Positions 11,560-23,395 of a stretch of DNA of 64,000 bases are shown here, piece by piece (positions within the stretch are counted from its first letter, which is position 1; every line of letters starts with the position of its first letter). Source of the DNA: Welwitschia mirabilis (Eukaryota > Gnetophyta > Gnetopsida > Welwitschiales); NCBI GenBank assembly GCA_051453625.1, contig JBOZIK010000001.1, forward strand, positions 200,242,780-200,306,779. Direction: 5' to 3'. The translations under genes and the position numbers were made by a program. The notes beneath the pieces are model-generated. The model was given only the letters and a program-made list of their open reading frames with translations. It ran no database searches and was not told where the DNA came from.

Positions 11560-13324
11560 ATAGACAATAGTTGGGAATTATTTTTGTGCGATCATGTTAG
11601 CATGCTGACACGGTATTAAACACATTATTTTACCCATACGATCTTCAAGAGGGAATTCTTTTGGACAATTGACAAACAGTGGGTGATTTGTTGCCGAGAT
11701 GTTTACAGACTTTTTTTTTTATGGAGTCAGTAGTCTGTAGCCTATATTATAGTTCTTCATTGAAAACGTCCTGCTTTTCTGAGGATTAGTATCTCAGTAA
11801 ATTAAGAGCTGCCAATGAGACAGACTTTCTGGAGGATTAAGGTGTCTATCAAGTGAACTATCTAGATGGTATTGGTTTGCCCTGTTTTCTCTTTACCATA
11901 TCGTCTGTGTCTAGGTACCAATTGCTTACAGCACCCTAAAGGAAGTCTACAATTCAATTTCTCTTTATAAATTGCATGCTATTTTAGTCTGAACATTAAT
12001 CTGCATCCCAGGGTTCATGGATCTGATTTTGCTTCTTCCTTTGGTAAAATTTTAAGGTGGATTTTCTGCTTAGCTTTCTCTTTTTAGTGTTGCTTCCATA
12101 CTTTTATGGTGGTTCTAGTAACACATGAAATCATATGATCAATTACTTTAAGGTTAGGGATTCGGTTGGAGTGTCTCTATTCCTTCACCCCTAAGTTATT
12201 TCATTGTTAGTGTTATATCTCTTCTTTTGCAGTGATGCTTCATTTTATTATTAGGTCGTCTATGTATTGAATGGGGTTATTGAAAGGCACAGTATAGGCT
12301 CTTCTAATTATATATTGGGATACCGTAGATTCTTATATGGCCATTGACATATTTCACGATAGACGTTTGTTTGTTCTTTTTTAGCGGGGTTGATGAATAT
12401 TGATACAGATCATTGTGCCGTTGAAAGAAGACGATGAGATGACCACTTTGATTTTGTCCAAATGGTAGTTAACCAATCCGTACTTAGATATAATGTGGCA
12501 ATGTTGAAGATGATACCAGTACCCTAGTTTCATCATTTCAATGGTTAGGATTGAACCTTCAAGGGATCAACAAAAATAGAGAAGGGTTTAAGGAGGGTGA
12601 TCAATTAACAATATCATACCTTCATTGTATGGGAACGAGTGCTTTGAGTCTTTCTTAATATGACTTTCTATGGCTGCTGCTTTTTTGACAGATTTTCGTT
12701 TGGGATGGGGTTTGCGTTCATGGGTTCTTCACCAGGGTATTAGCCTCCGTCTAAAAATTTTCTTTCCAAGTATTTCTCGATTTTATTTTGTTATTTTTTT
12801 AAGGGCCGTCAATCTGAGTAAGTTATTTTTGATATAACCATTAATAAATGTTTCTTCTACTTTGACTAAGTGTTGCAGATGGGAATCTGTTGATCTAATA
12901 ATTTTTTAGGTGAACGGGGAACACAGTTTACTTGCGTTTTAGATAATGAGTTGTTTCTCTTGGAAAGTTTTAATGACATAAATTTTTAAATATTAGGATG
13001 ATTTTAAGTAGTTCATGTTGGTTTTATAAAAATACATAATTGTCATGTTATGTTTATTGTTGAAGCATGATATTTATGTTTGTTATTTTTATGTGGTTAT
13101 TCGTATTTCTGTTTCTTAAAGTAATTTAGCATTCTATTTTTGTATTGCAAGTTTTGAGCGTTACCTAGTCAGTGAAGTAGCTTGTTTTCAATTTCATTGG
13201 CATAACACGCATTCAAAACTCAAATTAAATAAGCAGCTTTTCGTCTTGGCTTCTTGTCTTGAGTTGGAATTGCCTTCTGTAGTCTTAAATGCATCTTGTA
13301 CTAGGTGGCATCAAAATTTGTACA
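11560..13324. other. Non-coding region between SAR1 and the LINE
   Basis: Base composition is more balanced than in the repeats to the right, but frames are closed and no protein motif is recognised. It may include extra SAR1 3' sequence or an old gene remnant. I see no repeat shared with the rest of the window. Confidence 0.5.
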
Positions 13325-14115
13325 NNNNNNNNNNNNNNNNNNNNNNNNNNNNNNNNNNNNNNNNNNNNNNNNNNNNNNNNNNNNNNNNNNNNNNNNNNNN
13401 NNNNNNNNNNNNNNNNNNNNNNNNNNNNNNNNNNNNNNNNNNNNNNNNNNNNNNNNNNNNNNNNNNNNNNNNNNNNNNNNNNNNNNNNNNNNNNNNNNNN
13501 NNNNNNNNNNNNNNNNNNNNNNNNNNNNNNNNNNNNNNNNNNNNNNNNNNNNNNNNNNNNNNNNNNNNNNNNNNNNNNNNNNNNNNNNNNNNNNNNNNNN
13601 NNNNNNNNNNNNNNNNNNNNNNNNNNNNNNNNNNNNNNNNNNNNNNNNNNNNNNNNNNNNNNNNNNNNNNNNNNNNNNNNNNNNNNNNNNNNNNNNNNNN
13701 NNNNNNNNNNNNNNNNNNNNNNNNNNNNNNNNNNNNNNNNNNNNNNNNNNNNNNNNNNNNNNNNNNNNNNNNNNNNNNNNNNNNNNNNNNNNNNNNNNNN
13801 NNNNNNNNNNNNNNNNNNNNNNNNNNNNNNNNNNNNNNNNNNNNNNNNNNNNNNNNNNNNNNNNNNNNNNNNNNNNNNNNNNNNNNNNNNNNNNNNNNNN
13901 NNNNNNNNNNNNNNNNNNNNNNNNNNNNNNNNNNNNNNNNNNNNNNNNNNNNNNNNNNNNNNNNNNNNNNNNNNNNNNNNNNNNNNNNNNNNNNNNNNNN
14001 NNNNNNNNNNNNNNNNNNNNNNNNNNNNNNNNNNNNNNNNNNNNNNNNNNNNNNNNNNNNNNNNNNNNNNNNNNNNNNNNNNNNNNNNNNNNNNNNNNNN
14101 NNNNNNNNNNNNNNN
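13325..14115. other. Assembly gap, 791 N
   Basis: 791 N, the largest gap, at the presumed 5' side of the LINE. The flanks are not duplicated, which suggests a size-estimated gap. Any long reading frame through it is an artefact of untranslated N. Confidence 0.9.
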
Positions 14116-15085
14116 GAAGTAGTAGTTCAAGGGTAGGCGGCTTCATGAGGTGGGCTGTAGTAGTTATTCCTTAGCCCAAGCAGGTTGCAAGGCTTCTTGT
14201 ATGGAGCAGATGTCCCCTAACTTAGAGATACCTTGATTTTGGCGGTGCATGACTAGGTATACTATGAATTGGAGGCTAAATTTCGTTTTTACTTGTTCGC
14301 TAGATTTGTTTTGGGGTGTTTTTTCTATTTACTGGACCTTGTCCAGTTTGAGGTAGCATCAAGTTGGGGGATCACGGAATCCATTGAAGTTGTAGCGTTG
14401 TTAGAATGTTTGCTTCTTTTTCATTTTCAATGTGAAATAGCCAGTGACAAAATTTTAAGGGAAGGCCCTTGCCTGTTTGAGTTCAAGGGCCTTAGCCTTG
14501 GCCCCTTGGAAACTGGGCAACTTATTTGGTAATGTACGTGCATGGATTAGGATAGTAGACTTTCCAATCTAATTTTGGTGGGCTGTTTTTAAAACAGGTA
14601 GCTTAGAATTTGGGCAAACTGAATCATGGTTAAAGCTTTAAGATTTATTTTAACTCAATTCTGTGTTTGGACAACCTTTGACAACACACAGAAAATAGAG
14701 TAGTTTCAATTTAAATTGAAATGGGGTGTTAAAAGACTTGCATATGAATATGAGAACATGCCAATCCTAATGCAAAATTTGTGGAAATAAAATTTTTATT
14801 CTGGTTCTTCTACTTCTAATAAAAAGGGTAAAACGTTTATATATGATTCGTGCATGGTAATATCAGAATTATGGAACATACGCATACGTAGCGGCACCTA
14901 TACATGGACACGTAAAACCATTTTGCAAACAAAATCCCACATAAATGTGGTCACTATGAGAAGGAAGCGCAGTATGAAAAGGGTTGTAGGAAAGAAAACC
15001 CTCATGTGGATTTTATGGCGAGACTGCTAGGGTTTTGTAGCGGAGTTGATGGTATTGTGCCATTGTGGTAGGTAGTGGTGCCTTC
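14116..15085 (+). pseudogene. LINE ORF1 remnant, tandem copy 1
   Basis: The frame at 14269-14532 reads as the N-terminal DUF4283-like domain of plant L1-type LINE ORF1 proteins, which bind element RNA. The recognisable core is VASSWGITESIEV followed by a REGPCLFEFKGL segment. After stops and frameshifts comes a YEYENMPIL linker near 14745 and then zinc-knuckle remnants near 14930-15000 containing GHYEKE-like codons. The copy is related to 15095-16107 over most of its length, with an extra segment of about 90 bases at 14800-14910. The 5' end is hidden in the N gap. The DUF4283 assignment rests on motif memory, not on a search. Confidence 0.6.
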
Positions 15086-15094
15086 ATTTTGGCT

Positions 15095-16107
15095 TCAGAT
15101 AGCAGAGGCAGTGGTTTCATGAGGAGGTAGGGTGTGATGGTTAGTTCTTAGCCCCAAGCAGGTTGTAGGGCTCTTTGTATGTAGCAAATGTCCCAAAAGT
15201 TATAAGGGATACCTTGATTTTGGCAGTGCCTTAGCAAGTATGCTACAAAGCCAAGGCCAAATTTTGTTTTTGCTTATTGGGTAGATTCGTATTGGTGAGG
15301 CTTTGCCCTCAATTGGACCTTGTTTGACCTTGTGTAACATCAAGCTAGGGGACCATGAAATCTATTGAAGTTGTAATGTTATTAGAAGGTTTGCTTCTTT
15401 TGTGTTTTTAATTCGAAATTGACAGGAACAATATCCTACTAGAGGGCCTTGGTTCTTTGGATCAAGGGGCTTCGTCTTGGTCCCATAGAGACTGAGAGCC
15501 CAATACGATAAAACTTTATTTAATAATATACCTATGTGGATTAGGATACTGAACTTCCCAATTGAATACTAGGTGTCGTTTTTAAAATGGTTAGCTCATA
15601 ATTTCGACAAATTAATCAAAATAGATTAAACTAGGGTAAAGCCTTACAATTTGTTTTAGTCCGATTGTATGTCTAGACAATCTTGGACAACATAGAGAAA
15701 ATGGAGTAGATCCAATTTCAATCGAAATAGGGTTTTAAAACACTTGTAGATGAATATGAAAATATACCAATTCCATGCAAAATTTGTAGAGACAGAGATT
15801 CATAGGATGATTTTACAAATGAAAACCACTTAAATGTGTTCACTATGAGAAGCAAAGGCACAATGAGAAGGATTGTGCTGAAAAAAAACTCTTAACATGG
15901 ATTCTTGGAAAATGAGGGTACTTGGAAAAAGAATGCAAAACCAAGTTTAGGAAGGAATAGTTAGAGAAAAAATGGCTAGAGGCATTGCCAACCACAATAA
16001 ATTTGAAGATTTTAGAGATCAATCAGTTCTAGAGACTAATGGTTAAGAAAACCCAGAGACAGAAAAAACAATTGAGGCTACTATGCCAAGTAGCCCCTGA
16101 AAGATTG
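15095..16107 (+). pseudogene. LINE ORF1 remnant, tandem copy 2
   Basis: This parallels copy 1 with an offset of 890-980 bases: the CCTTGATTTTGGC block, the ORF1 domain (about 15225-15510, now full of stops), and the zinc-knuckle block at 15750-16107. The knuckle region encodes broken CCHC motifs such as CVHYEKQRHNEKDC, where the second Cys has become Tyr, and GHLEKEC-like codons. It is not translatable. Confidence 0.6.
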
Positions 16108-16111
16108 AGCA

Positions 16112-16475
16112 AATACGAAAATATGCCAAATCCATGCAAAATTTGTAGAGATAGGGATACATAGAACTATTTTGCAAACGAAGACCAGTTAAATGTGTTC
16201 ATTATGAGAAGGAAGGGCACAATGAGATGGATTGTAGGAAAAAAAAAAAAAAAAACTCTTGCATGGATTCTGGGGGAAACTAGGGCACTTGGAAAAAGAA
16301 TGCAAAACCAAGTTTAGGAAGGAACAGTAAGGGGGGAAAAAATGCCTACAGGCACCGCTAACCACAACAAATTTCAAGCTTTTAGAGATCAATCAGTTTT
16401 GGAGACAATGGGTAAGAAAAACTAGAGACAAAAAAAAACAATTAAGGCTACTCGACCAAGCAGCCCTCGAAAGAT
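16112..16475 (+). pseudogene. LINE ORF1 zinc-knuckle block, tandem copy 3
   Basis: This is a second, adjacent copy of the 15750-16107 block (offset about 360-370). It keeps the phrases AAATTTGTAGAGA, AAATGTGTTC, GGGCACAATGAGA and AGAGATCAATCAGTT. Three degenerate knuckles can be read: CKICRDRGYIELFC (His to Tyr), CVHYEKEGHNEMDC (Cys to Tyr) and WGKLGHLEKEC. A 17-base A run at 16239-16255 sits inside the block and adds a frameshift. Confidence 0.7.
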
Positions 16476-16744
16476 GGACCAAATAATAAATGAGACCAGC
16501 TTTATCGTGAAACAAATATAGGATACAACAAAGTAGATAGATGGAGAGGGAACAAAGGACACCTCCTCTCCAATCAAGGGACATGAACTATATGATATAA
16601 GATTAGACCAAGGAGAAGAGGAAAAGGGAGACAATAATAAACTTGACAAATAAATCCCAGGTCACACTGAAGGATGCAGTTGAAAAACACAACTGTCGCA
16701 GAAAAAAATAACTATGAAAGTGCCCTCATGAGACATAAGGGTGA

Positions 16745-17420
16745 TTAGAACCTCATATAAATGCAAATCCCTCCATATTATTCAACAATGTAATGTAGAT
16801 TTAGTGTGTATTCAAGAGATCAAATTACTAGCCATCGAGGAATCTATCTTTCCCCAATAGTGGAGGGCAGTGTGTGGTAGCTAGCATTAGGTAAGCAGAG
16901 GGACTCTAATAGCTAGTAAAGTCTCATTTGATATTATAGAGTAGAACACACAATTCATTCACATTGCAGTCAAGGATCTAATTGTCACCAACTAGTATGG
17001 TCTATAGAATCATAAGGATCAAGTAGGCCTTCTTGCTAATATGGTGGAAATGTTTTAGAATCAGAAATAGTTAGTCAGTGGGGAATTTAAACAATGTCTA
17101 CGCCAATGGAAAAAATGGAGTAGCAAATCCTTAAACCAAAGGGAAGCGAAGGAATATTTGACAATGCTTCAAGAGAATGACATGCACGATTTGCACATAA
17201 CAAAGACGAAGTACACATGGTCTAACGAAAGACGAGGCACTAGAAATATTATAGCTAGAATTGAAAGGGCTTGGATTACTAACCCTTTGACAACATCCAC
17301 CCCTTGTTTTGTTCACGGCCTTCTTGGATAGGATCAAATCACAAACTTGTTCTCTTACAAATGGGGGTGCCACCGCCCCACCACTGCAATTTCAAATTGA
17401 AATGATACTGGTTAGATAGG
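16745..17420 (+). pseudogene. LINE ORF2 endonuclease domain, degraded
   Basis: Apurinic-endonuclease-like signatures of an L1-type LINE. NVDLVCIQEIK near 16790-16825 carries the catalytic Gln-Glu block. TKYTWSNERRGTRNIIARIERAW near 17200-17270 is the typical C-terminal part that precedes the RT. At least five stops interrupt the frame. It follows the ORF1 remnants in the same orientation and leads into the RT at 18 kb, so the order is that of one element. Confidence 0.75.
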
Positions 17421-18960
17421 AAGGAGCTAGAAGTTATTATTGAAAACCTATGGCAAAACTACAAAGGTACAAATCCCTAGGATTTCGTCATTAGAAGTTT
17501 AACTTGGCTAAAATCCATGCTTAAGGAATGAATCAGGAAGGATAAGAGAACTTTTAAAGCACAGAGATTAGAACTGCTGAGGTAACTTGGCAACCTGAAA
17601 GAGGAAGAGAAGGATTAACCCCTTAAAGACAATAATAAAAAAGAAATCCTAATTGATTTACATCATCTCAGTAAGGATGAGAAATGCCACTAGAAATAAA
17701 GATAAAAATCAAATGGCTTAAGGAAGGAAATGATACTTTAAATTCTTCTTTCAACGGGCAAACTACCAAATGCAAATGAATCAAATTAGAAGGATAAAGT
17801 AGGTGAGCAGGGATATAACAAGGAAGAAAGAGATAGCTAGATGGTTGGACACCGAATCTTAGAACCATCTTATGGAACCTTTTACAACATAAGAAATAGA
17901 GACGATGATTAGTAGTATATGAAACAATAAAAGCCTTGTACCAAATGGCTGACGAGTTGAATTCTATTAAAAAACATTTTTCCTTACCTTAAGTAGAATC
18001 TCATGGACATGGCGAATGATATGCTCAATCAAGGAAGAATAATTTAGGATATCAATCACACGAACACGTCCGTTATTCTGAAAAAAGCAGGATGCTCTGA
18101 CCTTGCCGAACTTCTATCCTATTGGCATGTGTAATGTCATCTATAGGATCCTAACTAAAGCAATAGATGCATTACTCCTCTTTTTTGCCAAACCTCATGA
18201 GCTCAAATCAAGCTGCCTTTGGTAAGTCCCTATATATCCAAGATTAGATTATTTTAAATAATGAACTCATTCACTCATGTATAACTCATAGATTTCTTGT
18301 GATGTTTATTAAACTTAACATAGCGAAAGCTTATGATTCAATCAATTGGATGACCCTATAATAGGTTCTCATGAAAAAAGGGCTCCTAGAAAGCGTAGTC
18401 AGCTTGTTTTGGATCTATAGCAAAGTGCCCAATTATCAGTCAAAATGAATGGTATTCTGCATGGTTTCCCCCTTCCTACAAGGGCCTTAAGTAAGGAGAC
18501 CAATTATCTCCCTATCTCTTTATCATGGTCATGAACACCATGAGTATCTTTTCGAAGAAATACAAAATGAAGGGCATCCATATAGGCAACCAAATATTCC
18601 TCAATAGCCACTATGTAGATGATACTATGCTTATAGCCAAAACCACTAGAGAAGATGCTAAACCCATAATCTACAGTCTCAAGGAGTTTAGTCATGTTAT
18701 AGGTCTCACTATAAATTGGAATAAATCCAAAATTCATTTTTTCAACATTACTACCAACTACAAATGTCTCATCTTTAGTGACATGGGCATTAGTGAAGAA
18801 TTCGACATGTATTTGGAAATCCCAATGAAAAGTTAGCATAAAATAAGCACCTGGAAGGCCCTCTTAGAAAGAATTGAAAAATGCTGTACAAGATGGAATA
18901 ACCAATTTCGATCTTCTCAAGCCAAAGCCATCTTACTTAATACATGTGTCAGCTTGATTA
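17421..18960 (+). pseudogene. LINE ORF2 reverse transcriptase, degraded
   Basis: The RT domain can be followed across frames: SSNQAAF near 18200, LVMFIKLNIAKAYDSINW near 18300, QGL..GDQLSPYLFIMVM near 18485-18530, and NSHYVDDTMLIAKTT near 18600-18645 with both catalytic aspartates present. GLTINWNKSKIHFF follows near 18705. The longest clean stretch is 18525-18836. Earlier sequence contains many stops. The YVDD box and the flanking wording place it with plant L1-type LINEs. Confidence 0.85.
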
Positions 18961-19530
18961 CTAGGTACACAGGGGCAGTTATTGCCTCGCCAAAAAGGAC
19001 CTGTCACTTATTAAATAGTAGTTTTAGAAGATTTTTCTAGTTAAAAGGAAAGGACCAAGACCATAATAATCTTGTTAAGTGACAGAAGGTGAGCAAACCC
19101 AAAGCTTCAAGTGGTCTAGGGATACATAATATCGAAGAAATTATGCTTTAGTGGAAAATATGCAATAAACTAGAGAAGGGCAAGACGAATTGGGAGCTCT
19201 TGATGATATCAAATATGAAGAATACAGAATGCCTAATACAAACATCTCCATTCTTTGGAAGGGTATTTACAACGCTAAGAAATTACTTATTACTACATAT
19301 GGAGCGGACTGAAGTGCTAGCTCATTATGGAAATATATATTACCTAGGAAAATCAAAATTTTCATTTGGCTTCTTGATAAACTCGTTATTCTTACAGTTG
19401 ATCCATTGCTTAAATTAAAAATTCATGTCCATCAAAAGTGTGCCTAGTGTGAAAAGGAGGGTGAAATAATCCTTCATTTATTTAAAAGTTGTGAATGGAC
19501 TAAAAGCCTCGCAAGTGGCCTGCCTATCAA
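18961..19530 (+). pseudogene. LINE ORF2 C-terminal region with zf-RVT-like end
   Basis: A KASSGLGIHNIEEIM segment (about 19105) is typical of the part after the RT thumb. Around 19350-19520 the sequence reads LPRKIKIFIWLLDKLV and then a degraded Cys/His block ending in GEIILHLFKSCEW, the zf-RVT-like domain at the end of plant LINE ORF2. Several stops are present. Confidence 0.7.
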
Positions 19531-20350
19531 TGCTAACTTGACAAGATAGGATCTGTTTGTATCTGAGACACAATAATTACTGTTGCAACATATATGACAA
19601 TCTTGAAATCTTGTGCTATTTCAAAATATTAAACATTCACCACAACAAGCAATAAGTTCCATTCAATGATAATAGAAGGAGATCAGTGCAATAGTAATGG
19701 GGAGGCGCCTGACCCACAAAGCAGCATTACCAGCAAAGTATGAATAGAATGATGAACTATGTGCAATGGTGATATGCAGTCGATGGGACAACATGCTATG
19801 CAGGCTGAAACACTAGGGAATTTTATCATTTATGAAAGGGACAACAAATGGTGTTTCAGAAGATGGAGATCACAGTCTCAGAGTTTTCGATGGCAGAGGT
19901 GCTAGGCATCCCATGGAAGGAGAAACCATTTATCTAGTTGGAAGAGACCAAATCATAGTTGAATCCTTCTTTGAAGGCCATCTAGCATAGATGAAGAGTG
20001 GTCATTTGGTGAAATTGGGGCTTCCCTCCATCTAGTAGCTAACTGTAGAATTGGTGGATCGCTACCTGGTGCAATCCAGTAGCCATGCAAAACCTATGGG
20101 TCTGCACTTTATTTTTATGTGTTGTTTGAGATATGGCTTGAAAATTATTATTACTCTTTCCCTCCTAAATTATCTGGAAAATAAGAGTTTGAATCGTCAC
20201 TTAGGAAACATTTTAGCACTTCTTGAAAATGCCCAAGGGACCTCCAGTGTCCCACAAGATGGCATAAGTAGGGGATCTTTTTTAGGTAAGGATCATAGAC
20301 AAAAGGGTTTGAACGTTTGAGAACATCATTCTCACTCATCTACCTTAGAC
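19531..20350 (+). other. Unclassified degraded coding-like sequence
   Basis: Codon-like stretches include SLRVFDGRGARHPMEGETIY near 19880, EEWSFGEIGASLHLVANC near 19995, and an open frame at 20051-20320. Stops interrupt all frames. I do not recognise the protein. It may be an insertion between the LINE coding part and a possible LINE tail near 21280, or the remnant of another transposon. Confidence 0.3.
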
Positions 20351-20523
20351 TTTGAAGCCCCCTTAGCTTCCCCCTTTCCTCCCTCATCCCACCTTCAACA
20401 TCCCTCCACCTATTCCCCTTCGTCATTGCATGTCATGCCTTTATCGAGGTTCTACGCTTCTCCGACTCTGAACCTTCCCTGCAGCAACCAAACTTCCCAC
20501 ACTCTTGCCCTCCATCACATCCC

Positions 20524-20757
20524 TTGGGTTTCTCGCCCTCCTCTCCTCCTCCATCCTCATTGTTAGGTGCTACACAAGGGTCAACCCTTAACCTCAAGGA
20601 ACCCCTCTGGGAGTTTGCCCTACTAGCCCTAGTAGCTTTAGCTAAATGTCCTTTTGAAATTTTGGGTTTCTCCCATTACACCATTGAAAAAGATATTTCT
20701 GAAGAATATAGATCATTGTCTTTACATTTTAATCCCATTGTGTTTAAGGCTTAAAAG
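20524..20757 (+). pseudogene. J-domain-like fragment (DnaJ/SEC63-type?)
   Basis: An open frame ends with KCPFEILGFSHYTIEKDISE and then EEYRSLSLHFNP, which follows the J-domain pattern of PFEILG, helix I, and a YRRLSLxYHPD-type helix II and HPD loop. The diagnostic HPD is replaced by FNP, so it could not stimulate an Hsp70. Hydrophobic residues (FALLALVAL) precede it, as in ER-membrane J proteins of the SEC63/ERdj2 type. The continuation has stops. Upstream proline/serine-rich codons may not belong to it. I treat it as a fossil fragment with a tentative identity. Confidence 0.35.
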
Positions 20758-21199
20758 CCCAACGACAAAAAGTAGTTTACCAAATGTAGGAACTAAACAT
20801 AGTGGCTCAAGTCCTTAAACATCCGATGACATGAAAGGCACTCCACAAGCAACACCTATAGAGGTTCTCGAACTGTAAAGCTAGGTACAACTTCATTAAT
20901 ATCAGATGGTAAAACTCTACTCCAACTCTAGCAACCTTACCAAGCTTTCACTCAACTTCAATGATAGGACCAATTTCAACGTAGTTCTTTGTTTAAGTAT
21001 TTTTATTTATTATTCTTTTTGTCTTTACTAGTATTAGGCCACTATTACTAGCAACAACATTTTTGTTTGACAGCTCTACTTTTTTTACTCTCTCTTAAGG
21101 AACTTATGTTCATTAAGATCACACCCCATTGGGGCCTATGTTTTTTTTTTTTTAAAAATAAATTTCCCCCCTTCTTTGGCTTTATACTTATTATGCCTA

Positions 21200-21290
21200 G
21201 TTAACAAGTCAACTTCACCCTACTTACTTGTACTTTTTGGTTAATAGAAAGTAGCCATTCATAAAAAATAAAAAAAATAATGTTGAGATG
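21200..21290 (+). other. Possible LINE 3' end with A-rich tail
   Basis: The sequence TTGGTTAATAGAAAGTAGCC followed by ATTCATAAAAAATAAAAAAAA resembles the 3' end and tail of plant LINEs. It is in the same orientation as the 14-19.5 kb LINE and could be its end if the intervening 1.7 kb is an insertion or 3' UTR. Confidence 0.35.
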
Positions 21291-21649
21291 TTAAGAATAA
21301 TCCTAAGAAAGTATGACAAAATTATTCGATATGAGTAAACATTTAATGAAGATATCTCCATAATAATTATATTCGTAATTGTCCATAAAACATTAAAATT
21401 CTAATTGATGATATATGGAATAAAACATGATTAATTCAATTCAATTGATATAATCCTTATTCTTGGATTTGTACTTTAATATTTATATAATTATATTTAA
21501 TTATTTATTATTATTAGATATTAATATTTTGGAGGGGAGACTAGGCTTGGTAGAAAAATAGTAGGAGCATCTTGAAATGGTTTATAATCATTTTTTAATC
21601 TTTGAATTTTAGGTTTAGATCCTTTATCATCTTCTACTGGTGGAAGCAA

Positions 21650-21789
21650 ATATGCTTCCCTTAGTAGCTAAAGGAATTTATCAAATTATTACTTTAGTAA
21701 AAAATACACCAATTACGGAATTTCCAAAAGCAACTTTGGAAGCTACTGAAGATGAAAAATGGCTCTGTGAAAGAAAAGGATGGTCATAA
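21650..21789 (+). other. Short open frame, unknown
   Basis: An ATG-started frame of 45 codons begins MLPLVAKGIYQIITLVKN and ends EDEKWLCERKGWS before TAA. No family is recognised. It directly precedes the tandem repeat at 21797. Confidence 0.15.
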
Positions 21790-21796
21790 CAGTTGA

Positions 21797-22075
21797 ATTT
21801 ATTGAACTCTTGAAATAAAATGCTTTCAAAATTTTGTTCAAACATTGAGGGCAAAAAATTTTGTCTTAAACAATGGACTTATAGTATGGCATGAAGAACA
21901 TTGATTAAGATTTTTGGACTAAAATTCTTTAAAGGTTTTGATCAAACATCAAAGGCGAATTTTTTTTGTATCTTGAACAATTGAACATTGAGTTATGGGA
22001 TTATAGTTTGGTACAAGGAACATTTGTTGGATTGTTAAAGTAAAATGCTTCCAAAGTTTTGGTCAAACATTGAGT
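21797..22075 (+). repeat. Degenerate tandem repeat, unit about 110 bp, 2.5 copies
   Basis: Three successive copies carry the phrases AAAATGCTTTCAAAATTTTG, TCAAACATTGAG, TTTTGTCTTAAACAATGGAC and a TATAGTATGGCATGAAGAACAT-like end. They start at about 21799, 21902 and 22020. The third copy stops after the CAAACATTGAG phrase. Confidence 0.7.
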
Positions 22076-22089
22076 TTTTTTTTTCGAAT

Positions 22090-22360
22090 AGATTTGTTAA
22101 GAACATCTTGATCAAGATCCATATTAATTTATGTGCTATAATTCAAAATAGGATTAAAGGACTCATTAGCATGGTGTCAACAAGTTTTGCTCACTTTCGG
22201 ATAGAGATGTGTAGATGGATTAACATTCCTTAAGAATCTTACACTTGCATACTTAGTTTGTTAGGACTTATTCAAGATGAAAAATGTGTTTTTCTTGATC
22301 ATCCTCTCATTAGTCTTCTAAGATCTAAATGGACAATTGAAAGACCTACATTATATGATT
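22090..22360 (+). pseudogene. LINE ORF2 C-terminal fragment
   Basis: A frame reads FAHFRIEMCRWINIP, a stop, then CILSLLGLIQDEKCVFLDHP and LISLLRSKW. This is the pattern of the C-terminal Cys/His region at the end of many RTE/CR1-like LINE ORF2 proteins (R-x-E-x-x-x-W..IP...C..C....ED..H.L..CP). Two of the metal-binding residues appear changed. It could be the tail of an element related to the dead RT at 7.4-8.7 kb. Confidence 0.5.
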
Positions 22361-22399
22361 TGTTCAGTTACCTATTGCCACTTTAGAACATTTGATTGT

Positions 22400-23395
22400 C
22401 TTAGAAATTTTTAACATGTATGTTAGTCCTATCTTATGGATCCTATGAGTATTTTTCTATATATAATAAAACATCAACTTTGTTTTCAACATTCTTTTTC
22501 CGCTCTTTCTTATAATATCCTAGAATAACATCTAAAGGATTAAATGCATGATTTCCTAAATGGAAGATGAGTGTCCCACCAGTTGGACTACCATGCCCAA
22601 TATTGTTTACCCACTCTTAGATTTCTAATTTTCTTGTTATTAAATAATATTAATTATTTTAATTATTAAAAGAATTTGGAAGATATGAAAAGAAAATGAT
22701 TTGAGTAGGTATAATAAACAACTTCTTTCTGAACATGAAGCAAGTATGGTTTTATAGGGAAAGTCTCGGGGTCGTTATTCTAGGACTAAAACAAGTAGAT
22801 GACCTTAAGTCTCAAGAAGAGTGAATGTATGACTTTAGGACCTAGGTTTGTTTAAATATGAATATTATGTCTTTCTTAAATGTCCTCTAATAGATAACAC
22901 ACAAATAAAATGTAACATTAAAGCTTACAATTTGGGTGAATCGTCTTAAAAGTTACCCAAAACTCTAGATGATTTTATACGTGACCTCTTTTAACTTATG
23001 TCATTTATATTGCCCAATAGATTTTCAAGGTCCCAATTTCATAATTGATCAGTATTATTAATAATTACTTATAACTTTTAAGACACTAGAGACTAATGGT
23101 GGGGGAAGAATATTTCCTTAAAGTAAAGTAGCATGACTTGCTACTTATCACTTGCCAAGAAAGTTAACATTTAACCCATAAGTGGTTAACTTATTATACA
23201 AAAGAGTCCAAGTTAAACAAAATAGAATGAAACAACACAATCTTAATGTTTTATGTGTGGAGTTTGTTTTTAAGTGCATAAACAAGAAAATGAACTCAAA
23301 TAACTATTAGATGCTACTATAGGTGAACGATGCAGAAAACAAAGTGTAAGACAAACCTTTTTAATGAAATAATAGAATCAATCAATGTAACAAAT
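22400..23395. other. AT-rich stretch, no gene; one tRNA-like motif
   Basis: No reading frame of note. At 22553-22604 a stretch (minus strand) resembles the tRNA-like block at 26762-26822 and 44285-44345, with the phrase TCCCACCAGTTGGACTACCA. The rest is unclassified. Confidence 0.4.

Noticed and set aside
13246-14174. Several long open frames on both strands across 13.2-14.2 kb
   Set aside because: They consist almost wholly of untranslated N from the 791-base gap. The same holds at 61636-61939 and other gaps.
18504-18839. 111-codon minus-strand frame
   Set aside because: It is the shadow of the LINE RT (GDQLSPYLF ... YVDD) read on the plus strand at the same place.
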